The notes beneath the pieces are model-generated. The model was not told the origin of the DNA. It did not search any database and worked only from the letters and a program-made list of their open reading frames with translations. A program made the translations under genes and the position numbers. This document shows, one piece after another, positions 43,266-43,307 of a stretch of 43,307 nt of DNA. Source of the DNA: an uncultured Rhodospirillales bacterium (GTDB taxonomy: Bacteria; Pseudomonadota; Alphaproteobacteria; Acetobacterales; Acetobacteraceae); NCBI GenBank assembly GCA_903927465.1, contig CAIYMY010000079.1:1-43307 (forward strand), written 5' to 3'. Every line of letters begins with the position of its first letter. Position 1 is the stretch's first letter.

Positions 43266-43307
43266 TCTTCTCCTTCTTCGCCCGGTTCTGGTCATCGGCC
43301 CGCCCAT

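Overview
The window looks like the chromosome of a GC-rich alphaproteobacterium, most likely an Acetobacteraceae/Rhodospirillales (Roseomonas-like) organism. This rests on gene content and order: ybeY-corC-lnt followed by an XRE regulator, ubiK-like/hldD/lgt, proC next to a YbjN-domain gene, a phasin with a TetR gene, a DUF4169 mini-gene, metX-metW, and solitary Bug/TctC-type binding proteins. I could not run a taxonomic search, so the family placement is an inference.

Layout. 1-3,930: tandem aspartate aminotransferase copies (the first cut by the window edge), a double-GNAT acetyltransferase, a DinB-like protein and a DMT exporter. 3,930-8,730: an accessory block with a BTAD/SARP-type regulator carrying TolB-like and TPR regions (minus strand), a divergent small protein built almost wholly of 25-residue tandem repeats, a DUF6065-like protein, a 74-residue orphan and an XRE regulator. 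8,730-13,490: an orphan TctC binding protein diverging from a three-subunit molybdenum hydroxylase operon (FAD, 2Fe-2S, Mo subunits). 13,590-17,050: FKBP isomerase, FkbM methyltransferase, TlyA, Ndk and a degenerate EAL protein. 17,070-21,650: a peptide-type ABC importer lacking ATPase genes, diverging from an Asp/Glu-hydantoin racemase-like gene. 21,740-29,580: ilvE, DUF4169, dienelactone hydrolase, phasin, TetR, radical SAM, proC, YbjN, UbiK-like, hldD, lgt. 29,580-32,290: a visibly AT-richer island carrying one RloC-like ATPase/anticodon-nuclease candidate, abutting the 3' side of tRNA-Thr(GGT). 32,450-43,265: accD-folC, an aromatic amino-acid operon (chorismate mutase-like, hisC, tyrA), metX-metW, and ybeY-corC-lnt-XRE.

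The strongest candidate for an undescribed system is 4,021-7,615: BTAD regulator, repeat-peptide gene and DUF6065-like gene. Its 5' leader has a terminator-like 11-bp inverted repeat with a T-run, and a second hairpin lies between the two plus-strand genes. The arrangement resembles a regulated multi-core precursor peptide with a dedicated partner protein, but no modification or peptide product can be read from DNA alone. The second point of interest is the lone RloC-like defence gene beside tRNA-Thr.
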